NCBI GenBank assembly: GCA_949152475.1
Contig: OX424566.1
Span: 17,941,177 to 18,005,176 of the forward strand
Direction: 5' to 3'
Length of the DNA: 64,000 nt
Source of the DNA: Terebella lapidaria
Lineage: Eukaryota > Annelida > Polychaeta > Terebellida > Terebellidae
The first letter of the stretch is position 1. Each line of letters opens with the position of its first letter. Positions 12,021 to 23,200 of the stretch are shown here, piece after piece. Below the pieces are notes generated by a model, which worked only from the letters and a program-made list of their open reading frames with translations, was not told where the DNA came from and did no database searches. Position numbers and translations under genes: made by a program.

Positions 12021-13612
12021 GGTATATTGTTCCATGACCAACGAGTTATATGATGGATCCATGATCACATTGCAAAATTTGATTCCCTTCACCGAGTCAT
12101 TCGAAATCATCAAGTAATCAATTTTCCACCAAATCTACACCATGTTGTACATTCATAACATAAATCATAGATTTTAGAAAATGATTTATTTAAAGTTCAG
12201 CGAAAAAAAATCTATGCCCTACATTACATTTAGCGAAAAAAAAATATATGCCCTACACTACATTTACTGTAGGAGATGGACAGAGCCATCGAGAAGGAAA
12301 AAAAAAGAATCTTCAATTCATCATTTTGGGTTCGGTGCATAAGGCGGGGCACAATTCGGTGAAAGTTTTGATATAGTTCATTTATATCTCACAGGCTGTT
12401 GTCAACAAAGGGGACGGTACCACGATTGAAATCCTGCCGTTTTCCCAAAACATGGATGTGACATACACCAACATTGGCTGCCCTGGTCAGGCTGTCTACA
12501 GAATTGATAACGCTAACTTTGAGCAGAATTCCAGTGAGTACACCACCTAACATATTTAATAAATCCAGCACTTTCTACTGAGAAAAATGTAGCGAATTTC
12601 GATGAACCACTTCGAATCATTCCATCTGGATTTCGAATCATTCTCTTCTGGATTTCCAGGTGCCAGTATTTGCCCGTTGAAGATCTGTACCTTGGACTCT
12701 GACGGCCAAGTCACTGACTTCGATGGGTCTAGCGGTAACCCGACCCAGCTCCCAGCTGGATCTAAGACCGAGCTCACAGAGACACAGCCACTCGACTCTG
12801 ACGTCTGCAAGTTCCGCGTGGTTGCAAACGTTGCGTCCAATGTACGTATTCGACTTCTTAATAATTATTATGGTATGAATATTAATGATGTACTTGAATC
12901 GTTAGATTCTAAACACTAGTAATTGTGATCATGCGAACCTTGTTTTCACAAATTTGATCAAATGGTTCTAAATATGATATGGAAGTCCTGAAACGACATG
13001 GTTAAAGACCTGTATACGAGATATAATAATCATTTCATAACATTCGACTTATTCCTGCGAGAAATGATATTGTATGTGTACGAGGAATTAATTCCGTAGT
13101 ATAAATTATATTGTGTGAATATACGAAATTTTCCCTCACGATGCCTATTTGGAGCATCCATACTATACGATTGATAAATTGTTGTCAGGGTAACGTAAAA
13201 TGGGTAGCTGTGAATGTTGGTGTCCACACCAACTCCGCCAAACATTCACGCGCCTACTACTTCAACCAGCACGGTAACCCAGTCATCATCAAAGGACAAG
13301 GAGTGAGTTCCCTTACACAATTAACAAATATTGATATACATGTAATACGAATTTAGTAGTGTCACTAACAATATTTGCCACACTATTTTTCAGTTCTCTG
13401 GTCCCTTCTACGTGACGACCTTCCCACATAACTGGGTTGATCCCATAAGTGGGGCGGAGGTTGAAGTCACTGAGGACCCTCTGGGCTGGACACTGACCGG
13501 GGTCAACTGTGACTATACGGTCCGATTGGAGCTTGACGGGAACCACGTCAGTGCCGTCGTCACGTTGACGGATGAAATTGACCGGCCAATGGTCGGCGCC
13601 TGCAGCAATTGA
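10034..13612 (+). CDS. Secreted NIDO (nidogen-like) domain protein, about 410 aa, nine coding exons
   Basis: Coding exons are 10034-10073, 10632-10786, 11183-11219, 11384-11631, 11852-11950, 12395-12533, 12660-12841, 13189-13302 and 13394-13612. All have GT/AG borders, and the phases add up to an open frame ending in TGA. The ATG starts a signal peptide (MKAVFCLLVSLVMASA). Residues about 90-230 form a NIDO domain: RPFLVGFWADISL, then GQIEFRR, MMIVTFNGVQPY, GNTFQQILVFGTD and TNIGCPGQAVYRID, the usual order seen in nidogens and tectorins. The C-terminal part (about 240-410) has five cysteines (CPLKIC, DVC, NCDY, GAC) and the phrase DGQVTDFDG. It could be a diverged vWD-like fold, but I cannot prove that. 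There is no membrane segment, EGF or sushi repeat, so it is smaller than classical family members. An extracellular-matrix or secretion-related role is inferred from the family. Confidence 0.88.
10402..10514. mobile_element. 113-bp MITE flanked by TTAA in intron 2
   Basis: TTAA at 10398-10401 and again at 10515-10518 bracket inverted ends that start GGGTGGTTTACTATATA on the left and GGGTGGTTCACAATATA on the right strand. The core is AT-rich. TTAA target duplication is characteristic of piggyBac-type transposition, so this is a candidate non-autonomous piggyBac-like element. Confidence 0.65.
10917..11046. repeat. Inverted ATATCGAGTTA palindromes in intron 3
   Basis: Three copies of a TCGATAATATCGA / TCGATATTATCGAG core are arranged as a larger inverted repeat. 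The left arm is TAACTCGATAATATCGACTT and the right arm AAGTCGATATTATCGAGTTA. This looks like a small palindromic element sitting in the intron. Confidence 0.6.
11971..12020. repeat. (ATCA)n microsatellite in intron 6
   Basis: About twelve uninterrupted tetranucleotide units begin 20 bp after the donor of the fifth coding exon. Confidence 0.95.
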
Positions 13613-13663
13613 ACGCAGACCTCGACCGATGGTCGGCGCTAGCAGTAATTGAACGCAAGCTCT
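13580..13663 (+). repeat. Two-unit 42-bp tandem duplication across the NIDO stop codon
   Basis: The unit (GGTCGGCGCCTGCAGCAATT in the first copy, GGTCGGCGCTAGCAGTAATT in the second) spans the last codons, the TGA and the start of the 3' UTR. The second copy lies wholly in the UTR and has diverged by several substitutions. It is a small local duplication of the 3' end of the coding region. Confidence 0.75.
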
Positions 13664-13708
13664 CGGAGGTCTTCGCATGTAACGGATCTTTGTGAAATAG
13701 CTGCTACG

Positions 13709-13714
13709 AATAAA
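13709..13714 (+). promoter_or_regulatory. Polyadenylation signal of the NIDO gene
   Basis: AATAAA lies 97 bp after the stop codon and is followed by a GT-rich stretch ('cacgtgttgtctgtt') about 15-25 bp downstream, which is the expected arrangement. Confidence 0.7.
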
Positions 13715-13945
13715 TAACTGAAATGTAAATTCCACGTGTTGTCTGTTATTTCGCTGTATTCTGGTCTTGGAATTCTATCTGAGAGCATGTAAAACCTGGC
13801 AAGTTTTGACAGAAATGAGAATTTGTTTTAATTGACAGAAACTACTCATTTTCATGTTATGTCCCACTACATGTTATCACAGAGGATATCATGAAATCCG
13901 CAGAAAAAAATTATTTGTTCCGAATAAACTACAAATATTCCTTTG

Positions 13946-14222
13946 AAACCTTCTTAGCATGACGGAAACCTTCTTAGCATGACGAAAACCTTCTCAGCAT
14001 GGCAGAAACTTTTTAGCACGGAACAAACGTTTTTTTGCACGGCACAAACCTTTTCTAGTATGGAATTAACCCGTCTCGCATGGCGGGAACGTTTATAGCC
14101 TGGCAGAATCCTTCTTAGCATGGCGAAAATCTTCTTTGCATGGCAGAAACTTTTTAGAACTGCAAAAACCTTTTTAGCTTGGCACAAACCTTTCTAGCAC
14201 GGCACAAACCTTTCTAGCATGG
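13946..14222. repeat. About 20-bp minisatellite
   Basis: Degenerate units of the form AAACCTTCTTAGCATGGC repeat about fourteen times. Substitutions mainly affect the 'cttcttag' and 'catgg' parts. It begins about 230 bp past the NIDO gene's polyadenylation signal. Confidence 0.85.
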
Positions 14223-14309
14223 AATTGACTTTGGTAGATATCGCTTTAACTGTTGAACTCTCTTATGCACGTGTAATAGTAGAACGTAAAGTAGATGTTT
14301 AAAAGTCAT

Positions 14310-14700
14310 AAAGTCTTAGACTAGTAGCTCTGTCTATTATTGAGAAACATATATTGAGCTCAACAAGTTGAAGGTTTTGTCCAGTAGAGATTTCATGAGT
14401 ATAATCGAATAAGGTAACAATATTCTTACTAGTTAACTCTATTATTGAGCACAACAGAAATAGTTGAGAGAAGAAATATTTATTATTGGACTCAAAAAGG
14501 TGAAAGTTCTGTCCAGTAGAGATTCCATGGCTGTAATCAAATACTAGTAAGTTAACATTATTCTTGCTAGTCAAGTCTATTATTGACCACTGTGACGATG
14601 AAAATAGTTAAGACAAGAAATATTTATTATTGGGCTCAAATAGAAGTTCTGGTCTGTATAAATTCGATCGTTGTTGTAATAATGGTCATATTATCATGAT
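14310..14700. repeat. About 135-bp tandem repeat, three decayed units
   Basis: Successive blocks share GTCCAGTAGAGATTCCATG, GTTAACTCTATTATTGA and AGAAATATTTATTATTGG about 135 bp apart. The third unit is the most diverged. Confidence 0.7.
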
Positions 14701-15506
14701 TATGAAATGAGTTAACATCAATTTTTGTTTGTTGTGTCTGTTAATAGCTTAGGGGCGACAGGGAAGATAGGGCTTCGGGGGATACGTCCCAGCGGTCGTC
14801 AGCGACCGGAGAGCGTCTAGTTTTTATGCAAAGTGTCATGATATACCTCCTCAAAATTCGTGCCCACCTAAGATATACAGAATTAGTAGGGTAAGGCCCC
14901 CCAAAAAAGTATTATGGTTCTGGTTATTGGGGTCCCAGAAAAAGTGATGCGACGACGCGATTTTCTCTCCCCCCCCCCCCCCCTCCTAGAATCGGCTGCC
15001 GATGAACGATCCGGTCGAATATGGCCCATTTGGCCTATCTTTTTCCCCTAAAATTGGTTGCCGATGACTGACCCGGTCCAATTTGGCCCATTTGGCCAGC
15101 CATACACTAAATTTTGCAATGTCAAAGACACTCGATCATTATCGACTCTCAGGAAGTGATGCGCGCGACTTTTTTTTGTTTTAGAGGGCAGCACTCAAGG
15201 ATTTCCGCTCATAGAGCAACAGTGTCCCAAGTAATGTATAATGTTCTGCTGTGCAACAACCCAATACTTTGATATAAAATACATGTATGTCATTGACATT
15301 GATAAGTGGAATGATTACCGTATCGGTCCTGATAGTGGCACACGCCCTAATAGCAGCACAACCCCTCTTTTCCCCAAAAATGTTCAGTTTTTGTAACCGT
15401 TTAATTCACTTTATTTCTATTTAATAAAGTTTTGGAGAGTTCCCATGCACACATTGTTCCAATGTCCCAATACTCTATACTATACAACACATAAACGTAA
15501 GCCTAC
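14701..15506. other. Intergenic stretch, no gene seen
   Basis: This stretch holds a poly(C) run near 14969 and two copies of a sentence-like repeat ('ggcccatttggccta', 'ggcccatttggccag') about 70 bp apart. No credible exon is visible. Confidence 0.5.
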
Positions 15507-15510
15507 TTAA

Positions 15511-16737
15511 GGTAGTCCGCTGAACAGTGAGCGGAGATTGTCAAAGCGTTTTTTAAAACAAATAACTGTATCCTACGGTGGCTCCAATATGACATAATAA
15601 TTTTTTTTATTTACGATAATAAAAATTTTCTGAGGGACTTTACCGAGAAGGTTTAAAATAATCTAATTGGTGGGCGAAACGTTTACCCCACCAGAAAAAC
15701 TATTTCCCCCGTGAGGGGAATGTTTTCCTTGCGAGGAAAATGTATTCCCGACGAGGTAAACTATTTTCCCTGCGAGGAAAACGTTTTACCCGTGAGAAAA
15801 ACTATTTCCCCCGTGAGGGAAATGTTTCCCTCGCGAGGAAAACGTTTACCCCATGAGAAAAACTATTTCCCCTGTGAGGGAACCGTTTCCCTCGCGAGGA
15901 AAACGTTTACCCCGCGAGAAAAACTATTTCCCCCGTGAGGGAAATGTTTTCCTTGCGAGGAAAATGTATTTCCCGCGAGTTAAACTATTTTCCCTCCCGG
16001 GATAAATGTTATATACTCGCGGGATAAACTCGCGGGATAAATGTTTTCCTCACGGGGGAAATAGTTTTCCTCGCGGGGTAAATGTTTTCCTCGCGAGGGA
16101 AACATTTCCCCTGCAGGGAAAATAGTTTAACTCGCGGGGTAAATGTTTTCCTCGCGACGCGAGGGAAATATTTCCCCTGCAGGGAAAATATTTTAACTCA
16201 CAGGAGAAATGTTTTCCTCGCGAGGGAAACATTTCCCCTGCAGGGAAAATAGTTTACCTTGCGGGAGAAATGTTTTCCCCGTCAATTAGATTATTTAATA
16301 TTTTGTTCCCAAGGCCCCCAACAAAATTTTTATTATTCTAGAAAAAAATATTTATTATGTCATATTGGAGCCACCGTAGTATCCACATAATCTAGAGCTT
16401 CAAAATGATATATTATTTAGAGTAAATGTTCAGCATCCTAAAAATGAAAAGAAAATAGGGGGTCACCGTATCCGTTTGCATGGAAAACACGATGCAAGAT
16501 GTGAATATGGACAAAAAAATGTGCAAAAATACCATAATTCATGTCATTTTAGGTAAATGTTTGTGATTTTGATCGAAAATGTAGAAGAAACGAGCACGGT
16601 GACCCCATATTTCCTCTTCAGTATTAGGATGCTGATCATTTACTCTATGAAATATAAAACATTTTGAAGAGATAATATTCAAGAAATGACTTTTAAATTT
16701 TGACTCTTCGTTACCTCACTGTTTGTAGCGGACTACG
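15511..16737. mobile_element. TTAA-flanked foldback element carrying inverted minisatellite arms
   Basis: TTAA occurs at 15507-15510 and 16738-16741. The ends are inverted: GGTAGTCCGCT on the left and its near reverse complement AGCGGACTACG on the right. Further in, 'tacggtggctccaatatgac' (15577) pairs with the reverse copy near 16350-16375. Two minisatellite blocks of about 19-bp units ('aactatttcccccgtgagg' type, 15690-16000, and the reverse type, 16015-16280) face each other. A third hairpin (16415-16475 against 16590-16650, with GGTGACCCC-like arms) lies in the right part. No transposase is encoded, so the element is non-autonomous. The TTAA duplication suggests piggyBac-type mobilisation. 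Confidence 0.75.
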
Positions 16738-16741
16738 TTAA

Positions 16742-17184
16742 AATATTATGTCACATGATTTCCATCAAATGTACATGTAGGTCAATGCACTTTGATGATA
16801 TAATACCATTCTCACACCCAAAATTTGTAGACATTGAATTGAAAGATATTGAGGGAAAAAAACCCTACCTACCGACCCTAGTAATTTTCAAGATGTTGCC
16901 TGAACCACACACATATTTTTTTTCGGCCTAAATATTTTTTGGGAGGTGTCCGACCTGAATCAACCACCGTAGATAAGAGTATAAAATAATGTTGACATTT
17001 CATTTCAAATATCCCCGAAAGCCATTTGTGTTTGTTTGCGCGCCCCTTCGCTTGGTATTGTGATTATCGTATCCATTAGAAACACTTCCTGGTTAAATCA
17101 TGGAGAAATATAACATGTGCGTGTATGTGGATCTTTGCTTTCGACGATAGTACACCACTTGCTGGCGAGATCTTGTACGTGAAA
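16742..17184. other. Upstream region of FReD gene 1
   Basis: AT-rich DNA with no clear TATA box at a useful distance. The block 'gaaacacttcctggtt' (17080) and the following 100 bp are also found before FReD gene 2 (40203), so the duplicated unit includes sequence 5' of the first coding exon. Confidence 0.5.
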
Positions 17185-17222
17185 ATGACAGCACCGTCTG
17201 TAGCCGATACACCGAATTGGAA

Positions 17223-20200
17223 ATGTCTTCCGATGTTTCCAAAGAAAGGCATCCCCCGAAAACAGATTCCACAGCGGATCTGAAAGCCCTGCTTGAAGAG
17301 ATGAAATGTCGACACACAACGAAGAAACTCTTGGCTGTTTCTGTACCAGCGTATGCCCTGCTGGCAACTGTGCTGGCTTTGCTGGTGGTGATTGTGACCA
17401 AACAGACACCCCCTGAGACTGGCCACTGTGTCCAGACTGAAGGGATGGTGACATCTCAACAGTCGGACCTCAATCAGCCCACCACCGTAGCTCCTACTAC
17501 TGAGACAACCCACTCAAGCAGCACTCCAGGTAAGTGACTTAAGGACGAACTGCATGTAAAATCACGAATCTGGAATGCGCCAGTTCTCCATTCACTTATA
17601 ATGGAAATATAAAGGTAACAAAATCATGAACTTGCAAACATCCATTTGACACCAGAATTTACTGTGGCGACATATAACCATCAAGGACCACCAACCGAGA
17701 CTTGGTTCTTGACTAAATATGATTAATTGTCTGATAATTGTCATTTTCAAATGTCATTTTGTGAATTATTTCTCAAAAGACAAGGTACACTCAAAACATG
17801 CCCAACAGCAGGGATTTTTTTTTATCACTGCGGATAACGGCTATAGTAATGCTAGTAAAGCTCACTGGTGAGTTGCGCTCGGGTGCACCAAATCCGCCTA
17901 TTGTATTCCTCTCGCAGAAATTCAAGTCGTTCATATGCATCTATTATTGGATGGCCACACAACAAAACGTACATACCAACAACAGCTTGTTTGTAACGCT
18001 GAAGATATATACGACGCAATGTTTGCTGACGCGTGTAAAACTTTTTATAGAGCCATGTCTCGGTTCATCATCCATGGCTATACATATCTCTATTATTGAA
18101 ATTTCAGGAAGAAGGGTTGGGTAGTCTAGCTGATTTTGTTACCTTCATGTTTACATTACAAATAAATGGGAGAGCGGCTCAACACAGTGTTTGGTTTGTT
18201 ACCCGCAGTCAATCCTTAAATTATAAAGCTATGTTTATAGCTTTGATTGTTTCCTTTATATGAGAATGCTGTGGTGTTTCATTCATAAGTCATATGCCAC
18301 TTTGAATATGAATAAACGTATAGCCGTGCCGTACGACCTCATAATATATAGACCATGTTACAATTAACCGTATTATTGTCCTATACATTACCTCCATAAT
18401 ACTACACGGGTAACTCCTAACAGCCTACTTAAATTAGGCTCCCCCATAGAGAAACCTCTCATATGGGGGAGAATAAAGAATGACCCCTCCCTTGCTGCCA
18501 CCAGGGGCAGCACCGTAGCCACTTCCTCCATTCCCAATTCTCCTATTGAAGGAAGCAGACCTACTTATGCCTACTCTAACTTTTTGTTTAATTTTGTTGT
18601 TTGGATTGTTCCACCTTCGTGGAGACTTGGCAGGAAAGGACTATTAGTGTTAGGGGTGTCCCTTTTAACACGTGAGACGGTAGTCCACGCCCAGGTTTCC
18701 TGAGTGTTGAGCTGAGCTGACCATGCCCACGCGTGTGTGTGGCCGGTGCCACGTGTTCTTACCAGCGTGGGAGGTCCACGACTTCTGTTGGCGGTGTGTG
18801 GATTCGTTCTGCATCGACGATTTTCCATGCGACAAGTGTGAATCTCATTCACCAGAAGACTGGTCGACAGTGTATGGGGCGTTGAGGGATTTACTTCACC
18901 TACGTTCACGTCCCTCCCCACCTGATGTTGACTGCTCTCGGTCCGCCCGGGTGCGTCATCTCGCCGCCATCCGTCGCTTCGACACAGAGTCGGCTCGGCT
19001 TAATCTAGCTTTACAATCCCCAGTGAGTTTAGACGCCATGTCCCTCTTAGACTCGCACGAATTTTGTAATAAAATTGATTGCACTGTTTTTTTTTGTCCC
19101 TCCCTCTCCCCCACCTGTATGTGCGGCTCTGGCTCCGTCAGGTGTGGTGGGTGATGTGGTGGGCCGCTCACTGCTTTCGGCTTTATGCCCTAAGTTTTCG
19201 AGTGTGCGGAGTTTGTTGGATTTCCCGGCTTGCCTGGTTAATCTTTTTTGCTCTGCTCACTCCGAGCGTCGTGTTTCCAAGTCCATGTCTCACATGGGCG
19301 CTCGGAGCCCGGGTCCCGATCGGGGCCCGGGACCCGGTAGGAACACTCCGTCCGTTCCCGCGCCTTCATCTGTCACGCACACGTCAGATGCCGGTGCTCG
19401 GCTCCCGGGTTCCGATCGGGACCCGGGTCCCAGTGGGTATACGGATTTGGGTTCCGTGTCATTGCCAGCTATACAGCGGTGCATTGGCGCTCGGGTCCTC
19501 GGGTCCCGGGGCCCGGTCGGGGGGACCGGAACCCGGGTTCCGACAGGATCACGACCCTCGGTCAGGTACCAGGTGCTGATAGACCATGCTTGCGTCCTCA
19601 TCAGCATTCCGTTACCAGCTTAGGCTTATCCCTCGATACCACGGCGTTGCTTCCATGCCCACCTCGGGCCTTGGCAACCGACGCTAGTGGGCTAGTCGAG
19701 GTCGGAACGTGTCTGGTTCGGCTCCCGGCCCCTGTAGGGGCCCGGGACCCGGGACCCGGGTTCCCATCGGTCCCGGGATCCGACCAGTCTCAGTTTCCTA
19801 GTCGGACTAATGGCTTTAATGCTATCAGTGAGTGCTCGCCTCGTTGTCCAGCGCATCTGATCGCCTCAGGGCTCGATGTTTCGGTGAAAGTAGGGGGGGA
19901 GGAGGTTATGACGATATGTCTAATTCTCACTCTCTCTTCCAGTTGATGTCCCAGCGCAGCAGGCCTTCCCCGCCGCCGATTCAGCGGATCGCCTCACCTT
20001 CAGACAACTCCTTCGGGATGCCCTCTACGGACCCTGCCACAGCGGGTCGCTCTTCAGCGACGTCCGGGCCTTCGGGCCAGACTGCGGGTCGCTCTTTAGC
20101 GACGTCCGGGCCTTCGGGCCATCTACTCACAGGTTGCTCTTCAGCGACGTCCGGACCTTCGGGCCACCTCTCAGCAGTGAGTGCGTCGGGCCGCTCTTTA

Positions 20201-23200
20201 GCGGCGTCCGTTGTGTTGCCTTCGCCTGCCTCATCCATGCCCCAGGATTTTCGGCAGTTAGAACTGGACATATCTTCTCGCATCTCAGCACAAATGCAAG
20301 CGATGTTCTCCCAGCTCTCGACTCAGGTGCAGCACGGTCTCCTACAGTGTCGCCCACCGACTGCTCCTCCTCCTGGATTCTTGCCCCTCGCGGGCCGTGC
20401 CAGCGAGGCCTCTTGCGGACTTTCCACGCCGCTACAGCGGACTCAGTCATTGCAGCCACCCGACCTTATGCCTCCGGAACAGCTCCTCGCCACTCCGGCT
20501 CAAGTTGTCGACCCTACTCCCGGTTCGTCTCGCGGCGTTACCTCGGCGCAGGTGCTGCAGGTGTTCCCCTCTTCCAGCTTACTTCCTTCTGCTTCAAGGA
20601 AGCGGCGCCTTCCAGACACGGATTCCGATTCGGAAGAAGAGGAGGAAGAAGAGGATATAGACTCAGCTTCTGTACACCCTTCCCTGGCGGACGACCGTGG
20701 TTCGTCTCAGGACCTCCAATTTCGGGAGAAACTGATCCTTACACGCTCTCGTCTTGGATCCCAGTTCCCACCGGAGCCCCCTGTGGACACCTCTTCCTCT
20801 GTGGAGCCAGTGTCTTGTGGCCAGCCGTCTCAGCCAGCAAGCACGCGTCAGCAACTTCCTCTTAGCCGCAGTGTGCGGCAGGCGTTCGAGTGCTGCCGTC
20901 AAGCCTCTATCAAGGCCAAGGGAGACAAAATCAAGAGGCCCAAGCTCTCTTCTTCGTACCTACCTTCTCACAAGGACTTTACGGAGAAATATTCGGAGCC
21001 CTCCAAGAGGACCCTTCAGTACATGTCGGCCCCCTCAAAGATCTCGGTTACTCCTGCCCAAGTGGCAGACATACAGCAGTCGATTCGCTCCGCTGTCCTC
21101 ATCGACTCCACCCAAGACTGGCTTCTAGCCGCCGCGCGGGATCTCCTCGAGAACCTTGCCCAGCAAGCCTCCACGGGACCCATCCCTCAAGCTGCCCTCC
21201 AGGATCATATCTCCACGGCCATCGGATTTCTGTCCAGTGCTGGAGTATCCATCAGAGACCGCTTGCACCAACTCTCTTATGGAGCATTCACCATGGAGCA
21301 GTGGCGCCGAGACTCTTTCCTCAAGTCCCTGACGTTCAAGCCGTCCCTGGATTTGAAGTCGACTCCGCTCTGCTCCCATGCTACTTTCCTGTGCTCAGGA
21401 AGCTCTCAAGGACCAGGACATCAACTCCTTGTTCCACGGAGAGGACGGGGACAAGTCTCGAATCGTGTGCAGTCGGCCAATGCTCAGCTGGTCTCCGAAC
21501 TGCTTGCAAAGCAGAAGTCCTGGAAGCCGCGTACGCAGACTCAGACCACCTCTTCTTCTTCCAAGCCCAAGAAACAGAAGAAGCCCTTTTCAGGAGCCCC
21601 TGCCTCTACAACCAAGCGTGGTGGCCGCCACTCAGGGCCCAGCCGCCGCGGCAAGTCCAAGGGCGGAGCAGGGGCGTTCAGGCCCAGTCACGACAGTAAG
21701 TACCTGTGCCAGGGAACTTTCCGAGTACCACGCATCACCAATGGCGACTCCCGCTCCTTTTGGTCACGCAGAACCGCCAGTCGGCGGGCGCTTAAATCTC
21801 TTCTGGCCTATTTGGCAAGAGATGGGAGCCAGCCCTTGGATCGTGGGGGTACTCCGGAAGGGATTCCAGATTCAGTTCATAACTCAACCTGTCTTATCCC
21901 CCATCCCCAAGTCATTCACTCTGCCGTCGGCTCCGGTGAAGCGAACAGCCTTGGATGTAGAGATAAAAAAATTGATTGCGAAAGGGGCCATAGAACCCGC
22001 AGACCCGTGAACTCCGGGTTTCTACAGTATCGTGTTCGTGGTGCCAAAGAGTTCCGGCATGTGGCGTCCAGTCATAGACTTGTCGCCCCTGAATCCGTTC
22101 GTGCAGACTCCCAAGTTCGTCATGGAGACGCCCGAATCTATTCGGTTGGTGCTTCCAGAAAATGCATGGGCGATCTCGCTGGATCTGAAAGACGCTTTCT
22201 TCCACATTCCGATACACTTAGCCTCTCGCAAGTATCTGAGGTTCGCTTACCAAGGTCGTGTGTGGCAGTTCCGTGCTCTACCATTCGGACTTTCACCTTC
22301 CCCTTGGATATTCACCATGGTGGTGAGGGAGATCCAGAGCCTAGCTCACCAGCGGGAATTGTTCCTTCATCAATACCTCGATGACTGGCTCCTACGCAGT
22401 CAGTCTTGGGATACCTTGTTGGAGCACCGCGACTGGTTGATCAATACGTGTCGGACAATGGGCCTAATGATCAATTTCGAGAAATCGGAGCTCGTTCCAT
22501 CTCGAGATTTCGTGTTCCTGGGCTATCGGTTCGTGACCACGTCAGGCATGGTCTTCCCACCTCAGGACTGAATTACCAAATTGCGCCCTCTCCTAGCCTC
22601 CTTCCTGGCTCATCCGAGTCAGTTGGCAGCCACCTGGCAGTCTCTGCTAGGCCTGTTGGCAGCAACGGAGAAACTGGTGCCTCTGGGTCGCTTACATATG
22701 CGAGAACTGCAACATTGCCTGAGTCTGGGTTGCTGTCAAGCTACAGACCCCGACTCTACGATGGTGACGTTGTCTCCAGCGGCTCGCGGGTGCGTACAGT
22801 GGTGGATCCAGATCAGAAATCTGTCACGAGGTTCTCCCTTCCGTCTGCCGCTGCCATCCAAGCATCTGTTTACGGATGCCAGCACGGAAGGTTGGGGCGC
22901 CCACTTGGAGTTCCAAGAGATTTCGGGTTTATGGAGCGACCATTATATGTCATGGCACATCAATGCTCTCGAGTTGGAAGCTGTATCTCGGGCCCTGGCC
23001 AATTGGGCATCCGAGTTAGCAGGACACTCAGTGTTGGTTGCCACAGACAACTCAACGGTCGTGGCATACATCAACAAGCAGGGCGGCACTCGTTGCCTGA
23101 CACTCAGTCGTCAGGTGTCGGCCTGCTACAGTGGTGCAACGCCTGATCGATTCTGCTCCGGGCCCGACACATTCCCGGCCGTCTCGATGTCTTGGCGGAC

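Noticed and set aside
15711-16232. Two repetitive frames on opposite strands (RGKxFPxE type)
   Set aside because: They are translations of the inverted minisatellite arms of the foldback element, with no start context or gene structure.
17798-18124. 108-codon frame after the first FReD exon
   Set aside because: It is in intron DNA, resembles no family and has no matching part in the second gene.
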